Assembly (NCBI GenBank): GCA_014526335.1
Contig: JACTAT010000021.1
Span: 3,667,437-3,731,436 of the forward strand
Origin: Chrysaora quinquecirrha
Taxonomy: Eukaryota > Cnidaria > Scyphozoa > Semaeostomeae > Pelagiidae
Reading direction: 5' to 3'
Length of the DNA stretch: 64,000 nt
The position numbers were made by a program, and so were the translations under genes. Positions 35,830 through 48,400 of the stretch are shown piece after piece (position 1 is the first letter of the stretch; every line of letters begins with the position of its first letter). Under the pieces are notes generated by a model. That model ran no database searches, was not told where the DNA came from, and worked only from the letters and a program-made list of their open reading frames with translations.

Positions 35830-36479
35830 TGAGGACGAGCTCAGCTCCAGCAAAAGCACAAGAATATCAAAACTTTCCGTTCTTCTTGTGTCTGTGTGTG
35901 TTTGTGTTGCAGTTTTCGAAAGTTACTACAACGTAGCAAAAACAACTTTGTTTCAAGTGTTGCATGTTTCAAGTTTTATGTTTGTTTTGAACCCGTCCAC
36001 CAGGGCTGTGGACGATGCGGGTCGCTCACATCGTCTGCGAAATCAATGTGGCCCACGGCTACCGCTCACGACCCGGCCTGTGGGCAGCACAGCGCCCTCT
36101 AGTAGGACGGAAAGCATACTGTTCTTTGCTTTATTGAGGTGGTCCTCAATAGCGCATATCCTTGCGCTTGTGTCGATTGTGAGGGCCAACCTTTGATACC
36201 CGGTTGGTTTGAAGGTTTTAGACCAATGAACCTTTGGCTACTAGAGCTTTTGGTTTTAGGCTTTTTGGCAGTAAGGGATTCTTATGTAAGTTCCGCTTAT
36301 TAACAAGCAGCAAAAGGGCAATCCCCCCAATTCTAAGGGATTGTCAACTCCCGTTTCAAAATTCGGTTTTTGAAAGGAGTCATTTTAGCCTGAAAACCAT
36401 AGTGTATCATTCTTCATTTTCTCCCCCGTCCTTTGACACTTTAACCTTGAATGTAAGTGCTTTCTGATACCACAATTTG

Positions 36480-37105
36480 ACACTTTGAACCGGGGGTTTA
36501 GCAGTTTAGTCTCACGATGATGGTCAACCACTAGCGGTCATGTTCGTAATATGTAACTGTCCTTTCTGATAGCAATTATTAACCCTTTGCAAGCGGGGGG
36601 TTTAGCAGTCTAGTTTCACAATGTTGGTTATGGTTGACTACAATTGATCAGTCCTGCTATCTTGTTGTCCGGTATATTGTGTAGCAGTCCTTTCTGTTAC
36701 CACCAATAAACCCTAAGCAAACCGGGGGTGTAGCAGTTTCGTTGAACTACAATGATGGTCAACCGCGGTCGGACTTTTTATCGTGCACGTAGTTTACAAG
36801 AGTCCTTGTGATGGCAAAAATCAACCCTGTGGCAACCGGGGGTCTAGCAGTCTACAATCATGGACAAAATATGTCCAGGGCCCCTGTTCTGTATGTAGTA
36901 TATTACGGTCCTTTCGGATAGGAAACAATCAGTCCTAAGGCCTTGTGGAGGGGTCCAAATATCCCCCGAATATCCTAGTCGTTATATATAAAAGTCTTTT
37001 ATAAACCGTTTCCAAACCGTGGGTTTGGCAGTCTTGTTTCGCAATGATGGTCTTCTGCGGATCTGCGGTCGGTCTTTTTGTCCTGTGCGTAGTACATTAG
37101 TGGCA
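36480..37105. repeat. ~120-bp degenerate tandem, five units, upstream of ADAMTS exon 1
   Basis: Each unit starts ACCGGGGGTTTAGCAGT or a near match (36489, 36595, 36720, 36834, 37015), followed by CAATGATGGTCAACC and, near its end, GTCCTTTCTGATA. Units are 105-180 bp. The array ends about 370 bp before the first coding exon. Confidence 0.8.
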
Positions 37106-37479
37106 GTTACGTCGACTGTTCAGCGAGTACTGTATTCGTTACATTCTACTGCACACAACAGTGCGATTGACGGCAGCTAACGAAGCGTTAAAGGTCACAT
37201 CAAGACAGGCCCGTAGACAGTAAATATTGAAAGTTTTATAAGTCCTCTTTAATCAGAAGCGTACGTTTTTCAGAGGAGCTACATTGAGACAAGAGCAAGC
37301 CAATCTATATTCCGGTAGCGCTGTTGTTGGTTTGTTTATTTAGGCATGTGTATGCCTCTTTTCATGCAATGTATACATGTTTATGTTTAGCTTATCTGTG
37401 AGTTAAATTGTCATTGATTTCATCGTGTGCAAGGTTCCTAAATTTCTCACTTTACGTTTTTCTTCAGATCGATGGTAAA

Positions 37480-37588
37480 ATGAAGAAACATTTCATATCA
37501 CTGGTTTTGTGTCTTTCAAATATATTATCAACAATTTTTCTGGCTGAATGCAAACCTTCGGACTTCAGGTTTCTGGATAAAAAGCAAG
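37480..37588 (+). CDS. ADAMTS: ADAMTS exon 1: start codon and signal peptide
   Basis: 36 codons plus one base. The peptide begins [20 protein letters not shown], a short basic n-region followed by a hydrophobic core, with small residues and a Cys near residues 22-24 where signal peptidase could cut. The donor is CAAG/GTCAGT and the exon ends in phase 1, matching exon 2. A pyrimidine-rich acceptor (TTTTTCTTCAG ending at 37467) lies 12 bases before the ATG. The ATG exon therefore probably starts at 37468 and is preceded by a non-coding 5' exon that I cannot place. The link to exon 2 over 11.8 kb is inferred from phase and from the lack of any other gene between them. Confidence 0.72.
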
Positions 37589-40500
37589 GTCAGTGGCATG
37601 ATTTATCTTTTTCTATAATCTCTGTAATTTTTAGTTCTGTCATTTTTGTGTAAAATTGAGTCACTGTTAGCTAAACCGCAGCAAAAACCAAGGTTTTTTT
37701 GGTTCAAAATAGAACCTCAATATTCACGAAAGTCGTTTATTTTCGGCCATATTTCTAGATGTCTGCCAGATGCACGATTAAGCAAGGTAAAGAAAGCGAA
37801 ACGTTGTTCGTAACAATATTGGATCTTTACAGAAATTTCACTTATGTTCTACACGCTTTTTTTATAAGGAACCACTTTATAAGGAACCTACATGTAGAAG
37901 GCCCGAAAATTTAAATAACTTTTACTACTAAAGAGAAAATCATTAAGGAACTTTTCATTGTTGAATATTTTTATCACTGCAAACAATCAAGAATTAGAAA
38001 GCCCGTTCCATTCATTTGCAGTCGAAAATCACATAAATTGTACTTTGCGCGTGTATCAAATGTTTCCGTGAGTAGTTTCGAGCTTTGCTTACATGCAAAT
38101 GTCTCTGTACTGTTGTCATTAAACTGTATGTACAGTTAAAATTAAGGAACTCTTAGGAACTTTTGGAACTAGAATCGTCTCAAAAGAGGTAAAAAAATAA
38201 GGAACTTTAAGAACTAGGCCTTGAGCTAGGTTCTTTATAAAAAAAAGCGTTTATAACCGAAATAAAGACGTTAAATTCCACTTTCAATTCACGTTTGCTG
38301 TGTTGGTATTTTTTTGTTTTGATATTAACTTTCTCGTTGCCTGCCGAAAAGTAAGCTCAAAAACGACCGATTGATACAAAATATATACCCCAATATATGA
38401 GGGAATTTATAGTGAAAATAGATTCAGATTCCGACTTAACTTAGAATGCCCTACTTTTTCATATACATTCAGCTTATTTGACGTTTGAAATTTCAAGGGC
38501 GTTTTGTATAAAATTGTACCCAGATTCAACGAAAACTATATTCGAACCGCAGTAAAAACCAAGACTTTTTTGATCGCAATGAATTCTTGTAACCCATATG
38601 TCTTAACAGATAGTATATCAATCTCAAGGAACGACTACTATCTTAGAAGTAATATAAGATATCGACAAAGGTTTCTTTAGGTTTTTGATGTTTAGGTTCG
38701 TTTGGTTACGTGATTTTTGATGATACAATAATTGGTTGCCTTATTTCTGGAGGCTTATATGTGAACGTCATTTGCGCTATGTTTGAATCAAAGGAAACTT
38801 GTCTTCCCCTGTCTTCCCCACGAAGATGTATACAATACAAGGTTTTTTTAATAGCAGAGGATTTTCTAGGATTTGAAAGGGGTTGTGTGCAAAACTTTTT
38901 GACTTCGAGCGAACTTTTGCTCGTTTCCAAATGAAATATGCTCCTGGACTAATCGAGGAGCTGCTCATGTCTCCGGAAAGGGGTACGGGGATCCGTTGAG
39001 AACAAAAGGATTTTTCGGGATTTGAAAGGGATTTTCCATCCAGCTTAAGGACCTCAACAAACTTGTACTTAAGGTTACAGATATGATTCCAACCCGAGGG
39101 GCAATTCACTTCTTGGAATCTCACACACCCTTATCTTGGATCCCTATAGTTTTCATAGAAATCCCTTGGAAATCCTTTTGTTAACCGGGAATCTCGTACG
39201 CCTTTTCCAGGGGTAAATGCCCCTCGATCCCGCACATTGCTCAATCTCTATTCTGTATTAAGTTCTTGATACTTAACTTGCTATAATTTTCCCCTCGAGG
39301 GAGACCCAAAGGTCAGAAACGGGGACCAATCTCGTAAACCCCCTTTTTAAAAATCCTGTTTTCCTCCGTTCTGAATCTCTTCGGAGTTTTTCAATTTTTG
39401 ACGGAAATCTTGCACTTATTATAAGATTGAAACGCCCCTTGGTCAGAATTTTCTCAGTTGAACCTAGTGCAGCGAACCCCTGAAAGAGCTTCTCTGTATA
39501 GAACCGTATGTCTGGCCCATTACACTTTTTGTTTCAATAAGCAACTGGACTTTGGTCCATCGATCAAGAGTTGCTTAACATATCCACGCTAGCGAATCTA
39601 TAATCACTACTGTGGTGGATAATCACTACTGTGGTGGTACTATTTGCATACTGTGGTGGCAGTTTTGGCGTACTGTGGTGGATAAATACTACTTGTGGTG
39701 GTTTACCATGCTTGCGGTGGTGGCAGTTTTGGCGTACTGTGGTGGATAATCACTACTTGTGGTGGTTTACTATGCTTGCGGTGGTGGCAGTTTTGGAGTA
39801 CTGTGGTGGATAATCACTACTGTGGTGGTATTATTTGCGTACTGTGGTGGTAGGTTTTGCGTACTGTGGTGGATAATCACTACTTGGGGTGGGTTATAAT
39901 GCTTTATGTGGTGAATACGAAATCATAGCAAAACTCTATAGATCAAGCAAGAAAAAACCACAAAATCCACCACAGTACGCCAAAACTGCCACCACCGCAA
40001 GCATAGTAAACCACCACAAGTAGTGATTATCCACCACAGTACGCCAAAACTGCCACCACCGCAAGCATAGTAAACCACCACAAGTGATGATTATCCACCA
40101 CAGTACGCCAAAACTGCCACCACCGCAGGCATAGTAAACCACCACAAGTAGTGATTATCCACCACAGTACGCCAAAACTGCCACCACAGTATGCAAATAG
40201 TACCACCACAGTAGTGATTATCCACCACAGTAGTGATTATAGATTCGGTAGCGTGATATCTAGTATTTCAGCCCTCACAGAATGACTGGTACCCCCTAAG
40301 CTTCTTATTTTGGCTCTTTTCTGATTTTTCAATGTAGTTGACAAGTTTGCAAGGATGTACAGTATAAAGAAAGCTACAGTATTTCACCAAAAACTTTTGC
40401 AATATCTCAGCCCTAGTTGCTTATGGACCAGTTGCTTATTAAAAAACAGTGTATAGAATGTTAGGCCCGTTAAATGACGAAATTTTTGGTTCCTTTACGA

Positions 40501-42388
40501 GATACTGTAGGTTTCAACTGACCTGCCATAAAAAAGTAATTTTCCAAGCAATTCTGAATTCAGAATTCAGTGAAATCATTAGCATTAACAGTTTCCTTTT
40601 GATATTCAGTCACTGTTGGGATATTCATAGCAAAGGCATAGATCTCGTAATCTGCTATTAGCCAGTAAAACACTTCAGATATTGAAACTGAACTACGGAT
40701 TATCGAATTTTCTTCATAACTCTGAATAACTTTCTCATTACAATCCGCTAAGGTTTGACTTGCGTTATCCTATCAACATAACTTTGTATTTAACTACATA
40801 TATACGAAGTTTAATCATCTCTTCTAAACCTAAAACTGAGAAGTTTCGGGATTCCAATCCTTTTCTCGTTTTGTTTCAATTATTCGTGAATTTTAAAACA
40901 AAATTTGCTGCACTTTCCCTCTTGAAGCGACCGCAAGCTCGGTCGTTGTAAGCGAAGACACCCTCAGAATGTCCACCATCTTCCAGACTGTTTGACTTAG
41001 ACTTACTACATGAGTCGTAGTTATTGCTATTGAATTGAATTGCTGGACGCTCAAACTAACGACTCATTCCCTTTCGTTTGGCGATAGTGGTTTGAAATTT
41101 GCTGCCTCGTTTCCATTATTCTATTCGGCTAAAGATGTCGCGACCCCCCGACAGAAATGTCTCTCGTCTCAGATCTCACTTTTGAAACAAGTCCCTGACT
41201 GAAGCAAACAACAACAACATCAATTCAATTCAATATGAGCGAAAGTTAGGGACTTGGGAAGTAAGTCTTTGTTTGACTGGCATGAACATGACGTTTTCTT
41301 TTATTGCGGCATGATAAACCAAGAATATTTGTAATTTGAAATGTAATTTGCCGGAAATTAGGTTGAAATTTTGTTTTAGCCCTTAATATAATTTCCAGGT
41401 AGTGAGTTTGATTGACTGTAATCGATTGTATGGATTTGCTAACAAGTAAACTTTAGTTGCATCAGCAAGGCAATATATGAGAATTTCGGTTTATATGATG
41501 CTTTATTGCAAAGCGCATATTACTTGGAATGCTAATGCAATAGAAGGGTGTCTGTTAATGTTTGGAATATATGTTTCTGGTGCTGCATGATTGATACCTC
41601 TTCGATTAAGGTTTCGCTCAATACACGTTTTTTTTATAAGGAACCTTTGGTCTGAGTTGAGGCTGGAGTTCCTTAATTTTTCAACAAAATGAGGCTGAAA
41701 GTTCCTTATACTGTTCCTTGTCCTGGGACATGTATAAAATACTAATTTTTACAGCGAATCCATATAAACTATTCTTCATTTCTAACTTTAAGTATAAATG
41801 GAGCCTTTTGGGGAAGAACGATGGGAAATATATTGTACTTCTGTTCCTTTTCCGTACAAACCGTCTTGTTCTTTAAAAAAGAGTTTCTTAGTTTTTCATC
41901 CGAGCCTCGACAGTTCCTTAAAGTTCCTTAATTTTTTGGGAATTTTCAGCCTCAAGTTCCTTATAAAGGTGTTCCTTATAAAAAAAAACGTGTATAGTTG
42001 TATTTTGATTATGATCATCATGATAGTGGTCATCGTCATGGTCATTATCATCTTCATCATTATTAACATTATCCTGATCTTCATCGTCTTCGTCGTTATC
42101 ATGTTCACTGTCGTCATAATTATCGTCATTATCATCATCATACTCACCATCATCACCATCATTATCGTCATGATCATCGTCATCATCATCTTGATTATTA
42201 TTATCATTGTCATTATTATATCTTCATTGTCATGATAATCATCATCATCATCACCATCATAATCATCATTGACATTCTCCTTCTCATCATCATGATCATG
42301 ATCATGATCATGATCGACATCATCAACCTTATTATCATCATAATCATTATCATCATCATCAATGTCATCATCAACATTATCATCAACG

Positions 42389-42431
<43 letters not shown>

Positions 42432-45400
42432 AATCAACTATCGTCATCGAAGTCGACAATCATTATCATGATCTTAAACATCTCTTAGATGTTAACATCA
42501 AGCAACACGCCAACAGGAAGTTTTAGATAAAACCTGTTGAAGTTGAAGTTGAAGAACTTCGTTCCTCCTTCACAAGCTTACCTAATGTCAAAATCACGAG
42601 ATCATTCTTATCTCTGTTACAATCTATGTGGCTATGCCTTAGCTGCATGCACTATTGCTTTGCAGTGTCCCTTGTATGTTGCTTGATTTGCGTGCGAATA
42701 ATCTCTTGCGATCACGCACTTCCTACCACCTTTTATCTTTTACAATTAGTTATCTGAAATAAACTTTTACATCAGATAAGAGCAAATTTCGAATGCCGTA
42801 GTTTTGAGATTCATTGAAAACGTAAAATGAAATAAATAACCACAAGATAAGGCATGTGTAAGCGTATTTCGATTTTGCATCGCAATGGGTCAGAATGTAA
42901 CCAATTTGCCAAGCTTTCCTGTTTGATTAGCCTCCTTTTCGCAATGTGATAGGGAGTTTTCTTTTCACATCAACAACAGCAACACGTTTTTGAGAGGCCA
43001 ACGGCTAGACTCATTGCATAAGTTCCACTTGTTCTTAGCAACTACGGCTCGTGGGATAAGTCTGGCCAACCGCTACATTAAATTAGGGCTGCACTTCCTG
43101 CAAGGAATGTTTTTGTGACGTGTTTTGTAAGCAATGTTTTGTGACGTGGCCTAACGGTCAAACATTGTTTGTAAAGCAAGTCTCAAATGTCGGACCAGCA
43201 AGATTTGATCGTCTGGTTTGGGCCTAAGTATCGTTTGTTCATAAAACTTCTGCTTTAATTTCAGCTTCTCTTTCAGATTGGTTCATTTCGAGCCGCATCT
43301 GGGTAAAAATTTCGCCTTAGTTCATTGTTTTGGTCTGTTCCTGACGTTCATACTCTGAGGAGTGTCAGATGAAAAAAATCTTATGCCCGAAAATGTTTCC
43401 AATTTTGAAATTTTGTACTACTCAAAAACTAAACTTCAGCTATTCAATTTCAAACCATGAGCCTTTATTGGCCTTCATTTATTAGCGAAACCAGTATTCA
43501 AATCATACACCAGCGATTTCCACTTGATTTTCCGTAATAAATAGATTCTTTCGTATTAATTAGGCTCAACTCTTCTGAATAATACACAACCTACGCAAGC
43601 AGTGGTTTCCTTCATCCGAAGTTAGAACAGTCGGATGAAGTCAAATGAAATTACGGTTTCTGCAGCTAATTGCAATCGGAATTACTTCTTTAAGCCTAGA
43701 AACAAAAGTTCTTTTATTTATATTTCCTTAGTAACAAACATGGTACCGAACGATGCTTTCAAACTGACACGTTACGATTTGCCTTCTTGTAAGCCAGGTT
43801 GAATTTTCACCGATCAGATCAATTAGATTTTTTTGGATTGGCCAATCAGAATGCAGCCTTTTCATAACGGGTATCATTTAAGCTGGTTTGACTTGCAGTG
43901 TGCATGCGGTATTAGACCAGTCTTATGTCGACATTTCGCACAGTCAGAACACGTTGCCGACATGCTAATCGGCGATTTTTTCGAACTAATTTATCGCAAC
44001 TGAGCCTGAAATAGGGGGCTGGGCTGCTGTTTCCTTCTCCCCCCCCCTCATGATGCTGGTTTTTGAAAAACTATCCTTTGATTAAAGAGACCTGCGGATG
44101 ACTCACGGTATATAAATGAAATTCAAGTAAACGGAAAGTTTACTAGTGAACGTTGCTGTAGTTTTTCTGCCATTCGTTTCATTTTTTTCATTTTTTCATA
44201 TTTATACACGAGACGTGTTTCAGCATTATAGCATATAACAAAATTTAAAACCTACTGACAATATTGTTTAGAAAATAATTAACCTAAGTTGCTGCTCTAC
44301 TAACGGATCGTGTTTGGGTCCTGTGTAAGTTTTAAGAAATACTCTCTAAACCCTGTTTTAAAACGAGCGATTGATTATTTTTCTCTAATGTTGTCAGGGA
44401 TAGCATACCAGTTTTTAACCTAAGAGAAATGGCAATTTCGCTTTGCATGTTCTAACCTAACTTTGGGAATTTTGTAATCTCCGGGATTTCTGGTTCTATA
44501 CTCTGAAATCATGGATCTTTCAGTGAACTTATGGCAAAGGCTTTCGGGACCGAGGTCATGCAAGACTTTATATGTGATCACGCCTGACTCGTGTGTTTTT
44601 CAAGAAATCACAGTTTCCAAGCAGCCAGTTCGGATTGTTCATTGCCAAATCCCATTTAAGACTGAGATATGATTCATTTTTTAAGGTTTTCCCATTTGAA
44701 AGGACATTGATAATGAGCTTTGCATATGATAGTAGTTTATTCACAGTATCTGTTATACACGTATGAATAAACATGCAAATGCATCCTTGAATTTCGACAA
44801 GAGTATTCCAGGAAAATCTCCTGCTAATATGATCATTTGCCTGTTTTGACCTGAGCTTGGATCATCACCTTAGCTTTAAGCCCCAATTGTTTTTCTTCTA
44901 ACCTATAAACAAAAAGTTTTCTTGATATTTCAAAAATCGGATAAGACTGGGTTTCTCTCTACCGAACCAGTAATTTTCTGGATTCTGTAAATACTCAAGG
45001 TTCAAAGAGGTGTGTTTTGCTGTCCTCTATTCCAGTGCCCCAGTTTCTAATAACTCCCCTCTCTCCTACCTGTCACCTTCTCCATGAAGCTTTACACCCT
45101 TCTCACATTTAATCTTTCAAGTGACCCAACCCCCTCTTTCTAATAATCAACCCACTCTAATATCCCTGCCTCTCCAAAGAACCCTTCTTTCCAATACGAC
45201 TTCCCACTCACTCAACAATCGTTGCCTTACAATCCTTTATCGCCAGGAAAGTCTCCTACCATGCCTTCCAAAGCTATAATCCCCCTTCTGTCCTTCTCAG
45301 ACAATCCTCTCGCCATTTCATAATCAACCATTTCAACTGCTCCTCCATATTCTCCATCTGTCATCATCCCCTAACCGTCTCATAAACGATCCCTTCAAGC

Positions 45401-48400
45401 GACCCTAACTGTCAAGTCATCCTCTCAATAGTTCCCCCTATTCACGTCCCCCTTTCCTTCTCAGATATTCCTCTCATTCTTTCACAATTGACACCTTCAA
45501 GAGGCCCTTGTTTTCCAGAAATCTCTCACTCCAATAATCCTTCCTTGATTACGTTCCTCTGTCGCTTTTTCAAATACTTAACCCTCTCACTCTAGTATCC
45601 TCTCGTAGGCAAGCGTTTGTTGTAATAACCATTTGACTCTACTAATCCTCGCCTTCAGCGTCCCCCCTTCTCCAATTATCCTCTCGCTCTATCCCAATCC
45701 TTTCCCTATTGTAATGTCCATGTATGCATTGAGATATACTCATGTCTATACCTCGCCTGTATCTTCCATCTTACCATATCTTCCAATACTGGTCCCCCCC
45801 GCCCAGATTCATTTAGGTTTCTGGTAATTTTCTTCCCTTGTAACTAAACCGAATTTTCCCCATTAATTTCAATGAAAGACAGTTCTAGCATTTGCAAAGG
45901 CTACAAGTATATTATTGGAACTGTCTCTATGTTTTGTTCTTTGAGGCCTGAAAATATATTCAAGTCCGTGTTTCAAAAAGCTCAGCTTGTTAATCTGTTT
46001 GGAGTTGGCTTTTTTAGAATATACTTTTTAGATATATTGTCTTTTTTAGATATTGCCCCCTTTTTCGTAAACGGCAGCAGCAACCGTATTGAAACGTTTT
46101 TCTCATGAAAGTTCCGTAAACACTGTGAAGGAGCATGGTCAATGGAAGGAGTGAACGGTCCCGCACCCGTTGCTTTGATTTGAAGTGCACTATTTTTCTA
46201 AATTGCGAGAAACATATTTGGACATAATTGTAATCTTTTCGAAAGAAAGCTCGAAAAAACGCGAAGAAACTGTTCAAACTAGCTATTACTTCAAAAGCCC
46301 TATTGTAATTTTTGACTACAACACCTTTCTACTGAGTTAAATGGATTGTTTAAAGTGGACCATATTGGCTCGATTTTTCCATTTTCGTTAGATTTGGATA
46401 AATTTATTTAAATACTTAATTTCGCCCTGAAATACATTTAATGGAATTTTGACAGTCAAATTTTGTATCAAATTTTCGCGTTTCCTGGTGACTTTTGAAA
46501 CTTTTCATGATTAATGTCTGTGTTTTCTCTAAATTTCCTTCCTTTCTAATCAACGAAGCAGTTGAATAATTTCATTTTTATTGACTGCTTCTTAATGCAT
46601 TTTCCTCATTTTTGGTTTTTAAAGATTCTTTCCAATTTCGCATCGGAAACCAAATTCGACGCCATTTAGAATTACGTACACTCTTTTTTTTTATAAGAAT
46701 ACTATAAATTTTGCCCAGCCTCAATATTCTTAAGAAATTTTCGTTTTGAGCCTGAAGACATTCTTAAAGTATTCTTATTTTTTCAAACATGATATGGTTT
46801 CAGGGGAACATAGTTAAAAAAAAATTACGAGCGTAAATGGCGGAGCGAAAGAAAAATTCAACTATTATAACAATAAGAATGTTTTTTAACAATCATGAAG
46901 TTTCGTTTTAACATTGCAAAACATGAAACTGCTGAAAAATGAGGCACAAATATGCGAGCTGAGGCTGAGCATATTCTTACAATATTCTTAAAAATTGGAT
47001 GATTCTGAGCCTCAATATTCTTATAAACTTTATTCTTATAAAAAAAGAGTGTAACATGCTTCGACGTTCGTTAGCAACACCGTGTCAACGTCCGTTAGCA
47101 ACACCGTGAAACGATTATACTTGATTTTTCAATAGACCTTTTCAAAGAGGCCTGGGTCGGGCGCGATATTTTTTCTGGAAAATGGTAGATATTTCCGAAT
47201 ATTTCCAGTAAGGGAATCCTCTCCGCGTGCAACAACTGGAATTACGATCGTTTAAAGAGATGCTGTGCATCAAATTTTGCTTCAAATTCACCTTAAATTG
47301 AAATAAAAATGAAAGAAAGGCTTCCAATCCCACCGTATCTGCACAAGGAGACATTTAGTGACATATTTTCCTGTTTTTGAGTTTCTTGTATCTTGTTTCC
47401 TGAATTTAAACAACTTTGAGGATTTAAACGTCCCACAGGGATACAAGCTACTGAGGTTCCACAAGTTCATTCATAGTCTAAATTTGAGTTTTAGTTTGTT
47501 TTACATTATTTCTTTTCGATTAAGTTAATCATGATTACCTCTCGCCTAAATCTTTTTGAATCTTCTGCAAACTTAACTCTGATTACAATACTCATCATTT
47601 TAAGCCTAGCGCGTTAAGGCTTTGTCGTGAGCCTTAAGACTTAGATGACTCATCATTATCTTATTAAGACCTACAGTTAAGCTTTAACCTCAAAATAAAA
47701 TCTAACGAAGGATCGGCGCACGGGGGGTTCTTGGCCAAATTTTGAGTAGGGGTGTGTCGCCAACATATTCAAAATGGTACCGTTGGCTAGACTGATTTTT
47801 CCGAGAAACTTGTACCCTTGGCTACACGTTTTTTTATAAGGAAAATTTGGTCTGAGTTGAGGCTGGAGTTCCTTAAATTTTAAACAAAATGAGGCTGAAA
47901 GTTCCTTACATATACTGTTCCTTGTCGTGGGATATGTATAAATATTCATTTCTAACTTTAAGTATAGATGGAGCCTTTTGGGGAAGAACGATGAGAAATA
48001 TATTGTACTTCTCTTCCCGTTTTCGTACAAATCGTCTTGTTCCTTAAAAAAGAGTTTCTTAGTTTTTCATCCGAGCCTCGACAGTTCCTTAAAGTTCCTT
48101 AATTTTTTGGGAATTTTCAGCCTCGAGTTCCTTATAAAGGTGTTCCTTATAAAAAAAACGTGTAGACTAATTTCTACCAAAATGATATCCTTGGCTACTA
48201 ATACGCTTGAAATTGTTGGCCCTATAAGTCGGAAATTTTGTAGATCTACTTGTTTCTTTTATTCGTTTCTCTAAAAATGGATCACTTTCCAAGGCTAAAA
48301 AGCCGAAATCATGACAATTCTCCATATCAATATTGCTAAATTTGGTACCGCTGGCTTGAGCAGAGTTGTTTAATACTATACCCTTGGCTAGACCAAAATT

